Source: Vampirovibrionales bacterium (GTDB taxonomy: Bacteria; Cyanobacteriota; Vampirovibrionia; Vampirovibrionales; Vampirovibrionaceae). From it: a DNA stretch of 64,000 nucleotides. Within the stretch, counting starts at the first letter, position 1. Every line of letters begins with the position of its first letter. Positions 63,175 through 64,000 of this stretch are shown piece after piece. Made by a program: the position numbers and the translations under genes. The notes below the pieces were generated by a model. That model was not told the origin of the DNA. It was given only the letters and a program-made list of their open reading frames with translations, and ran no database searches. The stretch is taken from the NCBI GenBank assembly GCA_016712355.1, contig JADJRF010000005.1, positions 2,356,001 through 2,420,000 on the forward strand, in the 5' to 3' direction.

Positions 63175-64000
63175 ATGACGCTGAAGGTAAAGTTCATCCT
63201 GTTCGGCGCGCTACTGGTCACGCTGATGGGCCTGACGCAATGGCTAAACGCGCAGAATAACGCCATTATTGACCACCAGCGCACCGCAGTAGACGTCATT
63301 CAGCGTCATATGGACGCCGACATGAAGCACGACGGCATTCGCGGCAATGTCTTTAGCGCGCTGGTCGCCGCCAAAACCGGCAATCGGCAGTTGTTGAAGG
63401 ACTCGCAGGACGAAGTCGCCGCCATGGCCGAAGAATTTCGCCAGGATGTGCAGAATAACCAGAAAGCCGACATCCCGCCGGAAATTCGCGCCCAGTTTGA
63501 TAAAATTCAGCAGTCGGTCGCCCAGTACAGCGATTTCAGCCTGGAGATGACGCGCAAGGCCTCGAATTTCAACGCGGCGATTGCGATGCTACCGCAGTTT
63601 GAGACCGTATTCGGCGTTCTGGAAGAAGATCAGGCCAAGTGCTCGGAAATGATTCTGGCCTGGTCAAACGATCTGGCGGCACAATCGAACGGAATTCACG
63701 GCTGGCTGCAAAGCGCCATGATCCTCCTGCTGCTTGCCGCCATTGGCCTGCCCCTGTTCGCCATTTTCGGTATCTTTAACCCTCTGTCATCGCTCATGAA
63801 CGCCATGACGCTGCTGTCTCAAGGCGATACGGAGGCGGCAATCCCCGACGCGAGGCGCAAGGACGAGATCGGCCTGATGGCCCAGACGCTCAACGTCTTC
63901 AAGCAGAATGCCGTCGAAAGACTCCGGCTGGCCGCCGCTCAGCGCCAAAGCGAACGCGAGCAGATGGAAGCCGAAGCCCGCGCTGAACGCGAGCGATTAG
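63175..64000 (+). CDS. Methyl-accepting chemotaxis protein, 5' part
   Basis: The gene runs off the right edge; 275 codons are visible. It starts at ATG 63175 behind AAGGGG. A first membrane helix (VKFILFGALLVTLMGL), a helical periplasmic sensor of about 155 residues, a second helix (AMILLLLAAIGLPLFAIFGI) and then a HAMP domain (PLSSLMNAMTLLSQGDTEAAIPDARRKDEIG) are seen, followed by a charged coiled coil. The methylation and signalling tip lie beyond the window. The sensor resembles helical bundle type MCP ligand domains. Confidence 0.88.
   Translation, partial: MTLKVKFILFGALLVTLMGLTQWLNAQNNAIIDHQRTAVDVIQRHMDADMKHDGIRGNVFSALVAAKTGNRQLLKDSQDEVAAMAEEFRQDVQNNQKADIPPEIRAQFDKIQQSVAQYSDFSLEMTRKASNFNAAIAMLPQFETVFGVLEEDQAKCSEMILAWSNDLAAQSNGIHGWLQSAMILLLLAAIGLPLFAIFGIFNPLSSLMNAMTLLSQGDTEAAIPDARRKDEIGLMAQTLNVFKQNAVERLRLAAAQRQSEREQMEAEARAERERL

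Overview
The window is a compact, GC-rich (roughly 58-60 % by eye) bacterial chromosome segment with about 54 protein genes, the last of them cut by the window end. No rRNA, tRNA, CRISPR array, prophage or insertion sequence was recognised. The cell is diderm and motile: there are an outer-membrane TolC protein, a secretin, an HlyD adaptor, flagellar motor and hook genes, and a Tad pilus assembly locus. Three things make me lean towards the non-photosynthetic cyanobacterial lineage (Vampirovibrionia/Melainabacteria): a FliN protein fused to a CheC domain, a GyrA box reading QNRATRGKG, and small unrelated proteins sharing an N-terminal Arg-Phe-Gly motif. This is inference from memory of those groups, not a database result.

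Layout. 1-6.6 kb: LemA and TPM membrane proteins, etfAB, queG, a NarL-type response regulator with a clear terminator, and a DUF192 protein. 6.6-9.3 kb: a three-gene nucleotide-sugar operon (nucleotidyltransferase and two SDR enzymes). 9.5-11.2 kb: ilvD. 12-16.9 kb: a flagellar operon motA-motB-fliL-fliM-fliY. 17-19.7 kb: two tandem paralogous alpha/beta hydrolases. 20-24.3 kb: a small exported protein, a double-hotdog thioesterase, rlmD and a family 2 glycosyltransferase. 24.5-26.1 kb: a hipBA module behind a cluster of palindromic operators. 26.2-30.2 kb: a STAS protein, gyrA and an RFG-motif hypothetical. 30.2-41.5 kb: Tad pilus assembly genes (cpaB, cpaC, cpaE, cpaF, tadB, tadC on the minus strand; TadE/TadG-like pseudopilins on the plus strand). 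42.3-44.9 kb: a second flagellar group (fliJ, a FliK-like gene and a FlgF/FlgG-like gene). 45-46.6 kb: an exported protein and a DivIC/FtsL-like protein. 46.9-53.1 kb: trpE-G-D-C-F-B without trpA, behind a leader with an early terminator hairpin. 54-60 kb: secG and a type I secretion operon (TolC, HlyB-like ABC transporter, HlyD) interrupted by an in-frame 243-bp tandem repeat. 60.5-64 kb: a REC/degenerate-GGDEF protein, a histidine kinase and a truncated methyl-accepting chemotaxis protein.

How it fits together. The two flagellar groups, the signalling genes and the MCP supply motility and taxis. The Tad locus, the sugar genes and the type I secretion operon suggest surface attachment and export. 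Gene packing is tight, with many ATGA/TGATG overlaps and convergent genes overlapping at their 3' ends. The points most worth a second look are the repeat inside the type I secretion operon, the short leader RNA before trpE that carries an anti-Shine-Dalgarno sequence, the shared RFG motif, and the hipBA operator cluster.
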